Shown here piece by piece: positions 7,334 to 15,985 of a stretch of DNA of 30,339 nucleotides (position 1 is the first letter of the stretch; every line of letters starts with the position of its first letter). The DNA comes from CALHVX01 sp051027215 (lineage in GTDB: Bacteria; Pseudomonadota; Gammaproteobacteria; Pseudomonadales; Azotimanducaceae). The notes beneath the pieces are model-generated. The model was given only the letters and a program-made list of their open reading frames with translations. It was not told the DNA's origin and made no database searches. The position numbers and the translations under genes were made by a program. The DNA is taken from the NCBI GenBank assembly GCA_051027215.1, contig JBPCXR010000197.1, forward strand, positions 1 to 30,339, given 5' to 3'.

Positions 7334-8872
7334 ATGGCTGACGTACGCTGCACGAAAGACCAAGTGGCACCATTGCGCAAGTGCTCCCAGTCATTGGGAG
7401 TGGCTGTTGCACTCATTCTAACGATCCCATACGCCTGGTCCGCCGAGCAGGCACCGGCGGCCCCACCTCCTGGTCCTGCAGAGGTGGAGCAGGTTGCCGA
7501 ACCTGAAGCAGAGATTGTCGAAATGGACTCGCAGCTTGAGGAGCCAGAGTTCGAGGCGCTGCAGCCTGCAGCCGCCGAGTCGCAATCCGCTGCAACCGAG
7601 CCGCTAGAAAACGAGATGCCAGTGCTCCTAGGGGTTGAAGAAACGCCAGAGGATCTCTATCAACGCCTGGAACGACAGGTTGAGTTACAGGAGTACGAGC
7701 CGACGTTGGATGAGGTCGCAGAGCTGATCGATGGCATTGAGCGGGATTCCCACCGATACGACCTGCAGTTGGCAAAGCCACTAATGATTCGCGGCGACAT
7801 CCGCTTTGCCCTCGAGGACTTCCCCGGCGCGTTGGATGACTATAGTCGTGCTGTGCACGTCCAACGTGTGAATGCGGGTCTACACCATCCTGATCAAATT
7901 CAAGCGGTATACCGGGAGGCTTCGGCGCTTAAGAGCATCGGCCAAATTGATGAAGCGAATCGTCGTGAAGAGTATGCCTACTCAATTCTGCGCAAGCACT
8001 ACGGTTCGTACTCCCCAGATATTTTGCCTGGCTTGTACCACTTGGCGGACTGGCATCGTCGTACGAGCAACGTCTTTGGCGCACGCAGGCTCTACGGTCA
8101 GGCTGTATTGATCGTGGAGTCGACCGAGGACGAACTGAGCCCTAATCTCATTAAGCCACTCGAAGGCTTAGCATATACCTACCGCATCGAGCGTTTCCCA
8201 CCCTTTTATTCAGCCCAATCTTCAAGTTCATCGCTGGCATCAAGTGGCCGTCCAGATCTCTATGAAGGTTCCCGGCCACTGACGCTGAACAATTTTCCTG
8301 CCGGCGAAAAGGCCCTCACGCGCATCGTCCGCATTCGAGAGGTAAACAAGGACGCCGAGCCGGTAAAACTGGCTGAGGCAATCATCGATCTAGCAGATTG
8401 GAATTTGCTCTTCGAAAAGTACCGGTTGGCCGAACAACTTTATCAACATGCCCTGCTGCTGCTAACCGAAGCTCACGAGCAAGCCTCAGCCGCTATCTTC
8501 GCCAATCCGGAGTTGCTGCACTTTCCCCAACCGCAGAATCCGAAGCGACCAGATAGTCGACTCAATCCCGAACGCAAAACCGGTCACGTTACTTTGAGCT
8601 ACGACGTGACAGACCGAGGCACCGTAACAAACCTAGAAACCCTCGAATCCCAACCCGAGGGCTTAATGGACTTTCGCGTGCGCAAAAGCATGCGCGCTGC
8701 GCGCTTTCGGCCACCGTTGATTGAGGGGCAGCTTATAGCGGTCGCTGATCAGACCTATCGCCATGAATTCAGCTATTTTCCGTCTCAGAACGAAAGCGCA
8801 CCAACACAGTCAAAGTCAGGGCGCAAGGAGGCAGAAAGCGATACGGCTATGCTGGCTCCGGCCGATGACTAA
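7334..8872 (+). CDS. Periplasmic TPR protein with TonB-C-like domain
   Basis: The first gene of the envelope cluster encodes 512 residues from the ATG at 7334, which has GAAGAG seven bases upstream. Starts at 7292 (GTG) or 7295 (ATG) would lengthen the signal-peptide N-region. Residues 16-37 form a signal peptide with likely cleavage after AWSA. An Ala/Pro/Glu-rich linker follows (38-95), then helical repeats of TPR type (about 100-385; for example GDIRFALEDFPGALDDYSRAV). Residues about 416-482 (GHVTLSYDVTDRGTVTNLE, then the MRAARFRPP stretch) resemble the TonB C-terminal domain, which in TonB contacts outer-membrane partners. A short charged tail ends the protein. It has no TonB-type membrane anchor beyond the signal segment, so it may be a soluble adaptor. 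Confidence 0.8.
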   Translation: MADVRCTKDQVAPLRKCSQSLGVAVALILTIPYAWSAEQAPAAPPPGPAEVEQVAEPEAEIVEMDSQLEEPEFEALQPAAAESQSAATEPLENEMPVLLGVEETPEDLYQRLERQVELQEYEPTLDEVAELIDGIERDSHRYDLQLAKPLMIRGDIRFALEDFPGALDDYSRAVHVQRVNAGLHHPDQIQAVYREASALKSIGQIDEANRREEYAYSILRKHYGSYSPDILPGLYHLADWHRRTSNVFGARRLYGQAVLIVESTEDELSPNLIKPLEGLAYTYRIERFPPFYSAQSSSSSLASSGRPDLYEGSRPLTLNNFPAGEKALTRIVRIREVNKDAEPVKLAEAIIDLADWNLLFEKYRLAEQLYQHALLLLTEAHEQASAAIFANPELLHFPQPQNPKRPDSRLNPERKTGHVTLSYDVTDRGTVTNLETLESQPEGLMDFRVRKSMRAARFRPPLIEGQLIAVADQTYRHEFSYFPSQNESAPTQSKSGRKEAESDTAMLAPADD

Positions 8873-8908
8873 GACGAGAAAATTGATCCATCAGGCGGAT
8901 GTAATGCC

Positions 8909-10024
8909 ATGGCTAATTCAGTAAACCAATCGCAAATCTTTAGCAGGCGCTTGTGGCGCTCTGCCATTCGTGCCACCAGCGTGTTGGCCTGCGCCTTGGT
9001 ACTGACTGCATGCGTCGCGCCCATCAGTTCCCCATCTGGCTCCCAGGGACCCTCATCGCCCTCCTCCAGCGGTGGTCAATCCGGTGGCCAATCCGGTGGT
9101 CAATCCGGTGGTCAATCCGGTGGCGGCGGCCAATCCGGTGGCCAGTCCGGTGGAGGTGGTCAGTCCGGTGGTGGCCAATCCGGTGGCGGTGGTTTACCCG
9201 GTGGTGGCGGATCCGCAGGCGGCGGCAGCTCTGGAGGCGCAAGTTCCGGTGGAGGCAGTGCTGGCGGCGGCGCCAGTGGTGGACTGCCGGGAGGCGGTGG
9301 TCCCGCAGGGGAAGCAACCGGCGGGAGCAGCGGTGCCGGTGGGGAAAGCGGCGGCAGCCCAGATAGTTACCCACCGATGCCTGGCGGCAGCGCCGGTGGC
9401 ATACCTGGCGGCGACAGTAGCGGCGGCATTCCCGGCGGCGGCGGCGCTGCCCCTAGTCAAACTGGCCAGTCCGGTGATTCTGAGGGCGATGGTAGTGGTG
9501 GTACCGGTGCCGATGATGGCTGGGACACCAGCAACGAGCTTCCCGGTGGTGGCGGTTCGGCACCAGGCGATGGTGAGGAAGAAACGGCTGGTGGTGGGTT
9601 GCCTGGGGGTGAGGCAGGCACTGGTAGCGGCGGCGACGATCCGCTAGATGAGGCCCTAGAAGACATGGACGGCGAAATTCTCGCAGAACGGGACGTCATA
9701 CGCGATCGAGCGAATCAACAGGCCGGCACGGGTTCTCTACCAACCGGTAGCGGAGCTGGCACAGGCGCTGCAACGGGTGATCCAACAGCAGGCGGACTGC
9801 CTGGTGGCCAGAGCACAGCGCAGACTGGTGGTAGCAGTCGCGGGCCGCAAAATCGCAATGCCCCACCGGTACCCAGTGGACGCGCGCAGGTGCCTGCAGA
9901 CATTCCGGATGCCAAAGATGACGATATCATTGCCAGACAGTTGCGCGAGGCAGCTATGGCCGAGACCGACCCAGTGTTAAAGGAAAAACTGTGGGAAGAA
10001 TATCGTCGTTACAAGAACTCCTGA
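8909..10024 (+). CDS. Glycine-rich low-complexity lipoprotein
   Basis: This 371-residue protein has a lipoprotein signal: arginine-rich N-region, hydrophobic core and lipobox LTAC with C35. The residues after Cys (VAP) lack the Asp+2 inner-membrane retention signal, suggesting outer-membrane sorting. From about residue 43 to 320 it is dominated by Gly, Ser and Gln: SGGQ tetrapeptides first, then repeated (L/I/M)PGG motifs in Gly-rich spacers. The last ~45 residues (DDIIARQLREAAMAETDPVLKEKLW) are a charged helix that looks like a folded or interaction segment. A disordered spacer tethered to the outer membrane is the simplest reading. AGGCGGA about 10 bases upstream supports the start. Confidence 0.82.
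   Translation: MANSVNQSQIFSRRLWRSAIRATSVLACALVLTACVAPISSPSGSQGPSSPSSSGGQSGGQSGGQSGGQSGGGGQSGGQSGGGGQSGGGQSGGGGLPGGGGSAGGGSSGGASSGGGSAGGGASGGLPGGGGPAGEATGGSSGAGGESGGSPDSYPPMPGGSAGGIPGGDSSGGIPGGGGAAPSQTGQSGDSEGDGSGGTGADDGWDTSNELPGGGGSAPGDGEEETAGGGLPGGEAGTGSGGDDPLDEALEDMDGEILAERDVIRDRANQQAGTGSLPTGSGAGTGAATGDPTAGGLPGGQSTAQTGGSSRGPQNRNAPPVPSGRAQVPADIPDAKDDDIIARQLREAAMAETDPVLKEKLWEEYRRYKNS
9072..9200 (+). repeat. SGGQ-encoding 12-bp DNA repeats
   Basis: Near-identical 12-bp units of the form TCCGGTGGTCAA or TCCGGTGGCCAA encode successive SGGQ tetrapeptides at the start of the Gly-rich domain. They alternate with expanded SGGGG versions. The DNA units are nearly identical, with little synonymous drift, which suggests recent expansion by slippage or unequal recombination. 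Copy number could vary between strains. Confidence 0.8.
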
Positions 10025-10031
10025 TGCCGCC

Positions 10032-11288
10032 ATGCTGAAGTACCTGCCACCTACAAGAGTCTCGCTGGTTAGCACGCTAACTTTCGTTTGCGCGCTGTTG
10101 CTCGGTGGTTGCGTTACCCAGGAAGTGCGAATTGTTGATATGACGCCGCCGGATCAGTTTCAAGGTGAGCAAGCGGAGGCGCTGCTACTCGATGTTGGCG
10201 TCGCCTTGTTCGATCCGAACGTCCCGGAAGACTACGACGAAAGGATTAAGGAACTGATTCAGCCAGAAGTGCGTCGGGCGGAAATGAACTACATGCCCTT
10301 CTTTGCCAAAAACTTGCTACAGAGTACTGGCAACTGGGGTGCGGTGAGGGTGATCCCGCGTCCTACCGACGCCGTTGATGTCACGGTAAGCGGCAAGATT
10401 CTGCATTCCGATGGCGAATCCATGGCCGTAGAGATCTCCGTTCAGGATGCCACCGGGCGAGCTTGGTTCAGCAAAACCTACGAAGCGCTGGCAAGCAAAT
10501 ACAGTTACGGAGAGTCTGTACCGCCAGATGTAGATCCTTTTCAAGGGATCTACAAAGATCTAGCCAACGATATGCTGGCCTATCGCTCGCAGCTCAGCGA
10601 TGCGCAGATTCAAGAGATTCGCACGGTCGCGGAAATGAAGTTCGCGCGTAATTTTTCGCCTGAAGCCTTTGGCGAGCATCTCGACAATGAGGGCAACCAA
10701 CGCTTAACGGTAGCGCGCTTACCCGCGCAAGACGATCCGATGTTAATCCGCGTGCGCAAGATCCGTGAGCGTGAGTATCTGTTCATCGACACTCTAGATG
10801 AGTACTACGACAGCTTTCATCGCAGCATGTACACACCCTATCAAAATTGGCGTAAGGCAACCTACGCTGAAGCCATTGCGCTGAAGCAACTGCGGGCCGA
10901 TGCGAGAAATCGCACGATCGGCGGTGCCATGGCGATCATTGGTGGCGTTGCGGCAATATACGAAAGCGACAACTCTGCGGTCGATGCCAGCGGTGTGGTC
11001 AGCGTGATGAGTGGTGCGATGACCATCAAGAGCGCGATTGGCAAGCGCGCAGAAGCAGCAATTCATGCCGAGGTACTGCAGGAGCTGGGTGTGGCTGCGG
11101 AAGCTGAAGTGGTGCCTCATACCCTCGAATTAGAAAATCGAACCGTAAGCCTGCAAGGGACCGTTGATGAACAGTACAACGAACTACGGGAGATCCTTCG
11201 GCGTCTGTACTTTGAGGACCTCGGCCTGCCTGTTCCACCCGCACCAACGCTGGGCGATGTATCGTCGGGCGACCAGTTGCCCGAATGA
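10032..11288 (+). CDS. Uncharacterised outer-membrane lipoprotein
   Basis: This 418-residue protein has a signal peptide and lipobox LLGGC (C27), followed by VTQ, so outer-membrane sorting is likely. Residues 40-200 look like a mixed alpha/beta domain with the strand-like DVTVSGKILHSDGESMAVEISVQDATGRAWF, reminiscent of domains that handle bacterial-surface components, though no family is recognised. Residues about 294-345 form a Gly/Ala-rich amphipathic stretch (IGGAMAIIGGVAA), glycine-zipper-like. The C-terminus has HTLELENRTVSLQGTVDEQYNELREIL, possibly an oligomerisation helix, and ends in a Pro-rich tail. It starts eight bases after the Gly-rich lipoprotein stop and overlaps the next gene as ATGA. 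Confidence 0.8.
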   Translation: MLKYLPPTRVSLVSTLTFVCALLLGGCVTQEVRIVDMTPPDQFQGEQAEALLLDVGVALFDPNVPEDYDERIKELIQPEVRRAEMNYMPFFAKNLLQSTGNWGAVRVIPRPTDAVDVTVSGKILHSDGESMAVEISVQDATGRAWFSKTYEALASKYSYGESVPPDVDPFQGIYKDLANDMLAYRSQLSDAQIQEIRTVAEMKFARNFSPEAFGEHLDNEGNQRLTVARLPAQDDPMLIRVRKIREREYLFIDTLDEYYDSFHRSMYTPYQNWRKATYAEAIALKQLRADARNRTIGGAMAIIGGVAAIYESDNSAVDASGVVSVMSGAMTIKSAIGKRAEAAIHAEVLQELGVAAEAEVVPHTLELENRTVSLQGTVDEQYNELREILRRLYFEDLGLPVPPAPTLGDVSSGDQLPE

Positions 11289-12814
11289 GCGACGACGGCT
11301 TTGAGATCGCGCCGGCAGAGGTGCCTCTGTCGCATAAGCGCACGGCGGACGATTTAGCGCATACGGCACACCCCCAGTCGCGCCCGAAAATCCATTGGCG
11401 TGCGCCAGTGTCTCTAGGACTGCTTGCCGTACTTGCTGTGGGCGTACTCTGGTGGGCCAGTGAGCCAAAGACCAGCCCGGCATCTAAATCGCGCACGAAT
11501 GTGGCCAAGCCTGCGGAGCCCGTCGCATCACCTGGATCAGTAACAGCCAGCAAACAGCTACCGCCGTTCGCCCAGTCCCAACAGGCCTTGGCACGGGAGC
11601 GCGCACAGGTCGCGTTGGCGAAGTTTGTGGAACAACAAATTCGCCTAGAAGAGCAAATGTCGGTTGGGGAATGGGGGCAAGCGGCCTTCGATCAGGCGAT
11701 GGCGTTGGCCGCGGAAGGCGATGAGCATTTTGTCGATGAGCGCTTCGAGCAGGCACAGGGTGCGTATGACCAGTCCACCCAATTGCTCGCGGCAGTCATC
11801 TCTGACGGTCAGGGGTTGGTAACTGCCGCGCTGGAAGAAGGCGCGCTAGCGCTTGATGCGCGAGACGAACAGCGAGCGATCGCTGCTTTCGAGCAGGCGT
11901 TAGCCATTGATGCCAATTCCCAAGCCGCACAGGACGGTCTGAGGCGGGCCGAGCAACTACCGGACATCAACCGCTTAGCGCTACAGGCGCGCAATAACGA
12001 GCTTGCTGGGCAATGGGAAGCAGCGGTAAAGGACTATCAGGCCATTCTGGCACTAGATAGCGCCACCAAGGGCATCGCCGAATCGCTGCAGAAAGCAGAG
12101 CAAGCGGTAGGCGGAGATCTGCTGCGGCAAACCCTCTCTGATGGTTTTCGGGCACTGGAACGCAGGCAATATACTCAAGCAAAAACCGCGTTCAATGAGG
12201 CATTGCGTCTGCAGCCAGGCAACGAAATAGCTCTAGGAGGTTTGCAACAGGTCAGTGCCCGAACCGAGTTGAGTCGCATCGCGTCGCTGCAGCGCTCTGC
12301 CGAGCAGGCTGTAGAGAGGGAAGACTGGGCTGCCGCGGTGCAAGCATACGAGTCAGCGCTTAAATTGGATCCAAACATACAGTTTGCCAAAGCCGGCATT
12401 CGCGGTGCCAAAGCACAGCTGCGGGCAGCTAACGTCCTTGGCGGAATCGTTGCGCAACCAAACAAGCTGTCTTCGGCTCAACTGCTCGAAGACGGACGCG
12501 CGCAGCTGTCGAGGGCTCGAGCATTGCAACCCCAAGGTCCCAAACTCCGCGCCCTTATCGAACAGAGTGCGGCATTGCTCAAAGCTTATGCACAACCGGT
12601 TGCCGTGCAGCTAACCTCGGATAATCAAACCGATGTGCTGGTTTCTACGGTGGGCAAGCTTGGGGCGTTTAGCGCACGGGAATTGAGTCTGCGACCGGGA
12701 GAGTATGTGCTTTTGGGCAGCCGCAACGGCTGTCGAGACGTTCGCCGCACGGTAATTGTCGCGCCCGGTATGGGGCCGGTAGATATACGCTGCGAAGAAG
12801 AACTCGGTCGGTGA
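11285..12814 (+). CDS. Membrane-anchored TPR protein
   Basis: This 509-residue protein has a short cytoplasmic N-terminus (1-40), one transmembrane segment (about 41-58, LGLLAVLAVGVLWWA) and a large periplasmic part. About five TPR-like helical pairs follow between residues 140 and 385, for example GALALDARDEQRAIAAFEQA, QWEAAVKDYQAILALD, QYTQAKTAFNEALRLQP and DWAAAVQAYESALKLDP. The last ~70 residues are a beta-rich domain with RELSLRPGEYVLLGSRNGCRD, resembling a PEGA-type module. TPRs usually scaffold protein complexes. It overlaps both neighbours by four bases (ATGA upstream, GTGA downstream), so its stoichiometry is likely tied to theirs. Confidence 0.82.
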   Translation: MSDDGFEIAPAEVPLSHKRTADDLAHTAHPQSRPKIHWRAPVSLGLLAVLAVGVLWWASEPKTSPASKSRTNVAKPAEPVASPGSVTASKQLPPFAQSQQALARERAQVALAKFVEQQIRLEEQMSVGEWGQAAFDQAMALAAEGDEHFVDERFEQAQGAYDQSTQLLAAVISDGQGLVTAALEEGALALDARDEQRAIAAFEQALAIDANSQAAQDGLRRAEQLPDINRLALQARNNELAGQWEAAVKDYQAILALDSATKGIAESLQKAEQAVGGDLLRQTLSDGFRALERRQYTQAKTAFNEALRLQPGNEIALGGLQQVSARTELSRIASLQRSAEQAVEREDWAAAVQAYESALKLDPNIQFAKAGIRGAKAQLRAANVLGGIVAQPNKLSSAQLLEDGRAQLSRARALQPQGPKLRALIEQSAALLKAYAQPVAVQLTSDNQTDVLVSTVGKLGAFSARELSLRPGEYVLLGSRNGCRDVRRTVIVAPGMGPVDIRCEEELGR

Positions 12815-14922
12815 ACACGAACCTGGATTCAGCAGACGAGCAGCGCCAATCTGCGGCGTCGTTGGACGCGGTCATCGAGCCTGCCGTCTTCAAACCTTCC
12901 AGCGCCGAACAGCAAGATCACGGTCGCCGCAAGCTGTTGCTGGCCCTGCTGGCCGCATTCGCGCTACTCGCACTAGCGGTAGTTTGGTTCCTGTTCAGCG
13001 CTCGCTCTGTGACGTTCGCTATCGGACCCGAGCCGGGTGCCGTCGAGGTCGAAGGCGGACTGCAATTTCAGTTTCGCGGTGTCTACCTGCTGCGCAGTGG
13101 TCAATACCGGGTAAATGCAACGGCTTCTGGCTATGAGCCATACAGCGAGCAGATCGAGATAGGCAGCGCTCGCAGTCAGGTGATCCCGATTGAGCTGCGG
13201 CCCCTACCCGGCTTGGTGAGCATCGATTCGCAGCCGAGTGCTGTCAACGTTTACTGGAACAATGAACTGCTTGGGCAAACTCCTCTGATCGATGCGTCAC
13301 TACCAGCGGGAGAAGTGCAAATTGGATTGCAAAAGCCGCGCTATCAGGATGCGACAGCGACTATACAGGTGGTCGGCAAGCAGGCCCGTCAGGCAGAGCA
13401 ATTTGTTCTAGCGCCGGATTGGGCGGAGGTTAGCGTTGCCAGTGAACCAGCAGGTGCGCAGATCTTCATTGATGACGAACCGACGGATGTACGCACTCCA
13501 GGCACGGTAGAGGTATTAACCGGCGAGCACGAAGTGAAACTGCTGCTTTCAGGCTTCGAGACGTTTCGCCGGAGGATTGTTACTGCCGCACAAGAACCCA
13601 TGAGCATTGACGGCATCAAGCTCAACCGTGCGGATGCCAGGCTCAAAATCGACGCCAAGCCAATTGGAGTCGGTATCGTCCTGAACGGGGCTTTTCAAGG
13701 CCAATCTCCGCTGTCTATTGCAATGAAATCTGAGGTGCCCTACCGGCTACGGGCCTTCAAAGCTGGCTACGGCGATGTTACTCGTCAGCTCACCCTGTCG
13801 CCTGGTGAAGAGCGCACCGTGGCACTGCGTCTAAAACCGCTAATCGGCACACTGGTTGTGCGTACGCAGCCGGCCAACGCCAAAGTGCTTATCAATGGCA
13901 CTCCCCGTACCGGTGATCAAGCTGATGGCGATATTGGCATTACCACGGTTCAACTTCCAACGCGCCCACAGCGGATAGAAGTCAAGCTCGAGGGTTACGC
14001 CGGCTATAGCACGACAGTTGTGCCGAAGGCAGGGTTAAGCCAGGAACTGCGAGTCAAATTGCTGACTGAGGCGGAAGCCCGCTTGGCGGCATTGCAGCCG
14101 AAGACTACCGCCAGCAGCGGTCAGCAGTTGGTGTTAATCCAACCAGAGCAACCGATAAGCTTGGGTGCTTCGCGGCGTGAGCCGGGTCGTCGTGCCAATG
14201 AGCCGCTGCGCACAGTCACCTTAGATCGGTTGTTCTATCTGGGTACCCACGAGGTCACTAACGCGCAATATCGGCAGTTCACTGAAAATCATGATTCCGG
14301 AGCCTATGAGGAACAAAAACTTGGCAAAGACGAGCAGCCAGCAGTGAGCGTCACCTGGCTAGATGCAGCTCTGTACTGCAACTGGCTGTCGCAAAAGGAC
14401 GATTTACCAGAGTTCTACCGCATTAAGCAGGGCGTTCTCGAAGGCATCAACCCGCGAGCCACCGGCTATCGCCTACCCACCGAGGCAGAATGGGGTTATG
14501 CCGCGCGCCAGGTTGAGGACGTCGAAGCACCACAGCGCTTTCCTTGGGGACCACGGTTGCCACCGCCTGATCGCCATGGCAACTATGCTGATCGTTCCGC
14601 TTCGCATCTGGTCGGACGCATCATCTTCGGATACAACGACAACTACATCGTCAGTGCGCCTGTTGGCACCTACAAGCCGAATGCCCTGGGACTGTTCGAC
14701 CTGGGAGGCAACGTGGCAGAGTGGATGCATGATTTCTATGAAATTCCAGATGCCACCGAGCAGCACAATCCAGTCGGACCGACAGAAGGCGAGTACCATG
14801 TCATTAAAGGGGCAAGCTGGATGCATGGCACGATCACGGATCTGCGGCTTTCCTACCGCGACTATGGAACCGATGGGCGCCAAGATGTGGGTTTTCGGAT
14901 TGCCCGCTATGCCGAGAAGTGA
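12811..14922 (+). CDS. Membrane-anchored PEGA-repeat protein with FGE/SUMF1-like domain
   Basis: The GTG start overlaps the previous stop as GTGA. The 703 residues comprise a cytoplasmic N-terminus, one transmembrane segment (41-62), and about five PEGA-like beta modules between 66 and 417. A typical one reads SEPAGAQIFIDDEPTDVRTPG; another has PANAKVLINGTPRTG. A C-terminal FGE-sulfatase/C-type-lectin-like domain follows at about 440-702. It shows GTHEVTNAQYRQF, TGYRLPTEAEWGYAAR, LGLFDLGGNVAEWMHDF and GASWMHG, all hallmarks of SUMF1/EgtB/PvdO proteins. The two catalytic cysteines of formylglycine-generating enzyme are not visible after GASW, so it is probably a binding or structural module rather than an oxidase. 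PEGA repeats in other systems bind surface polymers or proteins. It fits as a periplasmic arm of the cluster's machine. Confidence 0.88.
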   Translation: MNTNLDSADEQRQSAASLDAVIEPAVFKPSSAEQQDHGRRKLLLALLAAFALLALAVVWFLFSARSVTFAIGPEPGAVEVEGGLQFQFRGVYLLRSGQYRVNATASGYEPYSEQIEIGSARSQVIPIELRPLPGLVSIDSQPSAVNVYWNNELLGQTPLIDASLPAGEVQIGLQKPRYQDATATIQVVGKQARQAEQFVLAPDWAEVSVASEPAGAQIFIDDEPTDVRTPGTVEVLTGEHEVKLLLSGFETFRRRIVTAAQEPMSIDGIKLNRADARLKIDAKPIGVGIVLNGAFQGQSPLSIAMKSEVPYRLRAFKAGYGDVTRQLTLSPGEERTVALRLKPLIGTLVVRTQPANAKVLINGTPRTGDQADGDIGITTVQLPTRPQRIEVKLEGYAGYSTTVVPKAGLSQELRVKLLTEAEARLAALQPKTTASSGQQLVLIQPEQPISLGASRREPGRRANEPLRTVTLDRLFYLGTHEVTNAQYRQFTENHDSGAYEEQKLGKDEQPAVSVTWLDAALYCNWLSQKDDLPEFYRIKQGVLEGINPRATGYRLPTEAEWGYAARQVEDVEAPQRFPWGPRLPPPDRHGNYADRSASHLVGRIIFGYNDNYIVSAPVGTYKPNALGLFDLGGNVAEWMHDFYEIPDATEQHNPVGPTEGEYHVIKGASWMHGTITDLRLSYRDYGTDGRQDVGFRIARYAEK

Positions 14923-14944
14923 TGACTACTAGCAACACAGACCG

Positions 14945-15178
14945 ATGAAATTGAAGCTTCGAGTAGTGCTTGCTGGGCTAATGCTGCTAACTCTGAGCGC
15001 TTCGCTCTGGGCCGCAGAATCTGATGCTGAAGATAGCGACGAGAACAAACGGCAGACAAGCACTGAAGCAAAAAAAGAATCGACTCAAGGCAAAGAGAAA
15101 AAAGGAACTGATGGCGTCTTCCTGCCGTCAGAAGAAATATCCGAAGACTTTGCCGTTTCATTTCCTGTGGATATCTGA
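14945..15178 (+). CDS. Small secreted protein, 77 residues
   Basis: This short gene sits between the PEGA/FGE gene (22-bp gap) and the ExbB-like gene (6-bp gap). Residues 1-23 are a clear signal peptide (MKLKLRVVLAGLMLLTLSAS) ending LWA, with cleavage before AESDAED. The mature part is highly charged and rich in Glu, Lys, Ser and Thr, so probably disordered. It ends in the hydrophobic/acidic segment PSEEISEDFAVSFPVDI, which may be the functional peptide. No family is recognised. The tight operon position and the signal peptide make it a likely real gene and a candidate small subunit of the complex. Confidence 0.72.
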   Translation: MKLKLRVVLAGLMLLTLSASLWAAESDAEDSDENKRQTSTEAKKESTQGKEKKGTDGVFLPSEEISEDFAVSFPVDI

Positions 15179-15184
15179 GGACTC

Positions 15185-15985
15185 GTGAAAAGACAGCTTC
15201 CATTCGAATTGGTCTACCAAATTAGCGCCCTAATCCTAGCGATCGTTATCGTTCACCTGGTCTACGCCACGGTGGTTCGACCGAATGCAGATGCCATTCT
15301 GCAGGAGCAAGCGGAGTTGGCAGCCAGCGGTGAGCCCTACGTACAGGACCGGTCGCTGTTTGTGGTTCTACGGGACTACGAACAAGAGTCCTGCTTCATC
15401 CTGATGCTCTGGGCTATGGCTATCATGGGCTACAAAGGTCGCAACGCATTGCGCGAGCGTAGGTTATTGCAACAAGACATTGTCCGAGTCAGCGATGGCA
15501 TGAGCGTCTTACCCGAAGACACTCGGGAGTACACGCGGCCGCTACAAGCGCTACCTGAAGAAACACAACAGTATTTGCTGCCACGGGCGTTGCTCACGGC
15601 GTTACACCGGTTTGCCTCGACCCGCAATGTCCAAGACGTCTCAGAAGCCGTGAAGTCCGTCTGCGAGTCGGAGTCCGATCGCCTCGACAGTGAGCTGTCC
15701 ATGGTTCGCTACATTGCTTGGGCGATACCCTCTATCGGCTTTATCGGCACGGTACGAGGTATCGGTGAAGCCCTAGGACAAGCCTACCGCGCAGTTGAAG
15801 GCGACATTGCTGGCGTCACCACCAGCCTCGGGGTGGCGTTCAATTCGACTTTTATCGCATTGGTCATCAGCATTGTTTTGATGTTCTTTATGCATCAGTT
15901 GCAGCTGATCCAAGAGCGCTTGGTTCTCGATTCGCAGACCTACTGCGATCAACGGCTGTTGCGACACCTGCAGGTGCGTGACTGA
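15185..15985 (+). CDS. MotA/TolQ/ExbB-type proton channel subunit
   Basis: This 266-residue inner-membrane protein starts at GTG with GAGGA just upstream. Predicted transmembrane segments are at about 11-32, 69-84, 175-197 and 213-238, with a large cytoplasmic loop at 85-170. The third and fourth carry the family signature: IPSIGFIGTVRGIGEALGQ (181-199) parallels APFIGLLGTVWGI of ExbB. VTTSLGVAFNSTFIALVISI (211-230) supplies the polar Thr/Asn/Ser residues that line the ion path. ExbB, TolQ and MotA form pentamers that let protons through and drive a dimeric partner with a membrane Asp (ExbD, TolR, MotB). No separate ExbD or MotB gene is present here; the downstream VWA proteins are the candidate partners. 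It overlaps the next gene as TGATG. Confidence 0.92.
   Translation: MKRQLPFELVYQISALILAIVIVHLVYATVVRPNADAILQEQAELAASGEPYVQDRSLFVVLRDYEQESCFILMLWAMAIMGYKGRNALRERRLLQQDIVRVSDGMSVLPEDTREYTRPLQALPEETQQYLLPRALLTALHRFASTRNVQDVSEAVKSVCESESDRLDSELSMVRYIAWAIPSIGFIGTVRGIGEALGQAYRAVEGDIAGVTTSLGVAFNSTFIALVISIVLMFFMHQLQLIQERLVLDSQTYCDQRLLRHLQVRD

Noticed and set aside
9024..9930. Several long frames on both strands within the Gly-rich lipoprotein gene
   Set aside because: They arise from GC-rich repeats without stop codons in other frames. Their translations are low-complexity Arg/His/Val/Ala strings, while the lipoprotein frame has a lipobox and operon spacing.
12811..14922. Active formylglycine-generating enzyme (sulfatase maturation)
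   Set aside because: No sulfatase gene is nearby and the expected catalytic cysteines are not seen.
15185..15985. Second flagellar motA
   Set aside because: The TM3/TM4 motifs are closer to ExbB/TolQ, there is no motB partner, and it is embedded in a non-flagellar operon.
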